From: Acidobacteriota bacterium
GTDB lineage: Bacteria; Acidobacteriota; Terriglobia; UBA7540
Direction: 5' to 3'
Assembly (NCBI GenBank): GCA_021789565.1
Contig: JAJYJL010000500.1
Coordinates: 1 to 6,399, forward strand
Length of the DNA stretch: 6,399 nucleotides
This document shows, piece by piece, positions 6,168-6,399 of the stretch. The position numbers and the translations under genes are program-made. Under the pieces are notes generated by a model. It saw only the letters and a list, made by a program, of their open reading frames with translations, did not search any database and had not been told where the DNA came from. Every line of letters begins with the position of its first letter. Position 1 is the stretch's first letter.

Positions 6168-6399
6168 ATGACCATGCTGGCCAACAAAGTGGCACTGATT
6201 ACAGGTGGCGGCTCTGGAATTGGCCGCGCAACGGCGATGACCTTTGCCCGGGAGAGGGCATTCACCATTATTCTGGACCAGAATGCGGAGGCGGCCGCGG
6301 CAGTGGCCCGGGAGATTCAACAAATAGGCGGCCAGGCGGCGGCTGTCATCGCGGACGTCTCTTCGGCGGAGCAGGTTGCGGCAGTCTTTGATGAGATTC
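6168..6399 (+). CDS. Second short-chain dehydrogenase/reductase, N-terminal part (runs off the window)
   Basis: Only the first 77 codons are present; the gene continues past the window edge. The reading from ATG 6168 (or the in-frame ATG 6174) shows the N-terminal half of an SDR Rossmann fold: NKVALITGGGSGIG with the TGxxxGIG motif complete, then strand beta2 ending in ILDQN, where the Asp suggests NAD(H) preference, and later IADVSS, the usual Asp-Val after beta3. The catalytic Ser-Tyr-Lys region lies outside. The helix after the glycine motif reads ARERA where AREGA is usual, a single-base difference that is probably natural variation. It starts two bases after the cupin stop, with a weak GGAA at 6159-6162, so it is likely co-translated with the cupin. 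It is a different gene from the SDR at 204-983. In a non-phosphorylative sugar pathway it would oxidise the 2-keto-3-deoxy acid or its isomer; this is inferred. Confidence 0.9.
   Translation, partial: MTMLANKVALITGGGSGIGRATAMTFARERAFTIILDQNAEAAAAVAREIQQIGGQAAAVIADVSSAEQVAAVFDEI

Noticed and set aside
6021..6391. Overlapping frames on both strands across the cupin end and second SDR start
   Set aside because: The + frame from 6168 carries TGGGSGIG and the expected Rossmann pattern and runs off the window; the others are low-complexity Gly/Pro/Arg-rich shadows.

Overview
The window is a bacterial fragment with moderately high G+C (roughly 55-60% by eye), and every supported gene lies on the + strand. 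Gene content and protein style fit a free-living, carbohydrate-degrading bacterium. An acidobacterium, verrucomicrobium or relative is my guess, but nothing here fixes the phylum. No RNA genes, insertion sequences, CRISPR arrays or attachment sites were seen.

Layout. Positions 1-207 hold the 3' end of an unidentified gene, joined by a 4-base stop/start overlap to a short-chain dehydrogenase (SDR, 204-983). A 197-base gap follows, the longest non-coding stretch. It ends in a hairpin (1127-1178) whose 3' arm contains the ribosome-binding site of the next gene, an enolase-superfamily acid-sugar dehydratase (1181-2356). Next is a ten-helix DMT/EamA transporter (2430-3401), reached through a possible 20-codon coupling ORF (2371-2433). 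Then come a galactose-mutarotase-like protein (3457-4452), a second and very different enolase-superfamily protein (4533-5777), a one-domain cupin (5779-6165), and the start of a second SDR that runs off the window (from 6168). The last three are almost contiguous and look co-translated.

How the genes may work together. Sugar dehydrogenase (SDR), mutarotase, sugar-acid dehydratase (enolase superfamily) and a second SDR are the components of non-phosphorylative sugar oxidation, as in the L-fucose route: sugar, lactone/acid, 2-keto-3-deoxy acid, oxidised product. The transporter would move the sugar, acid or a product across the membrane. A lactonase and a final aldolase or hydrolase are not in the window. 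The substrate is unknown.

The most interesting items are: the second enolase homologue, which keeps three plausible metal ligands but lacks the usual Lys-x-Lys and His/Asp acid-base residues; the Lys-x-Glu variant in the first; and the hairpins or coupling ORF at three translation starts. The functional assignments beyond family level are inference.
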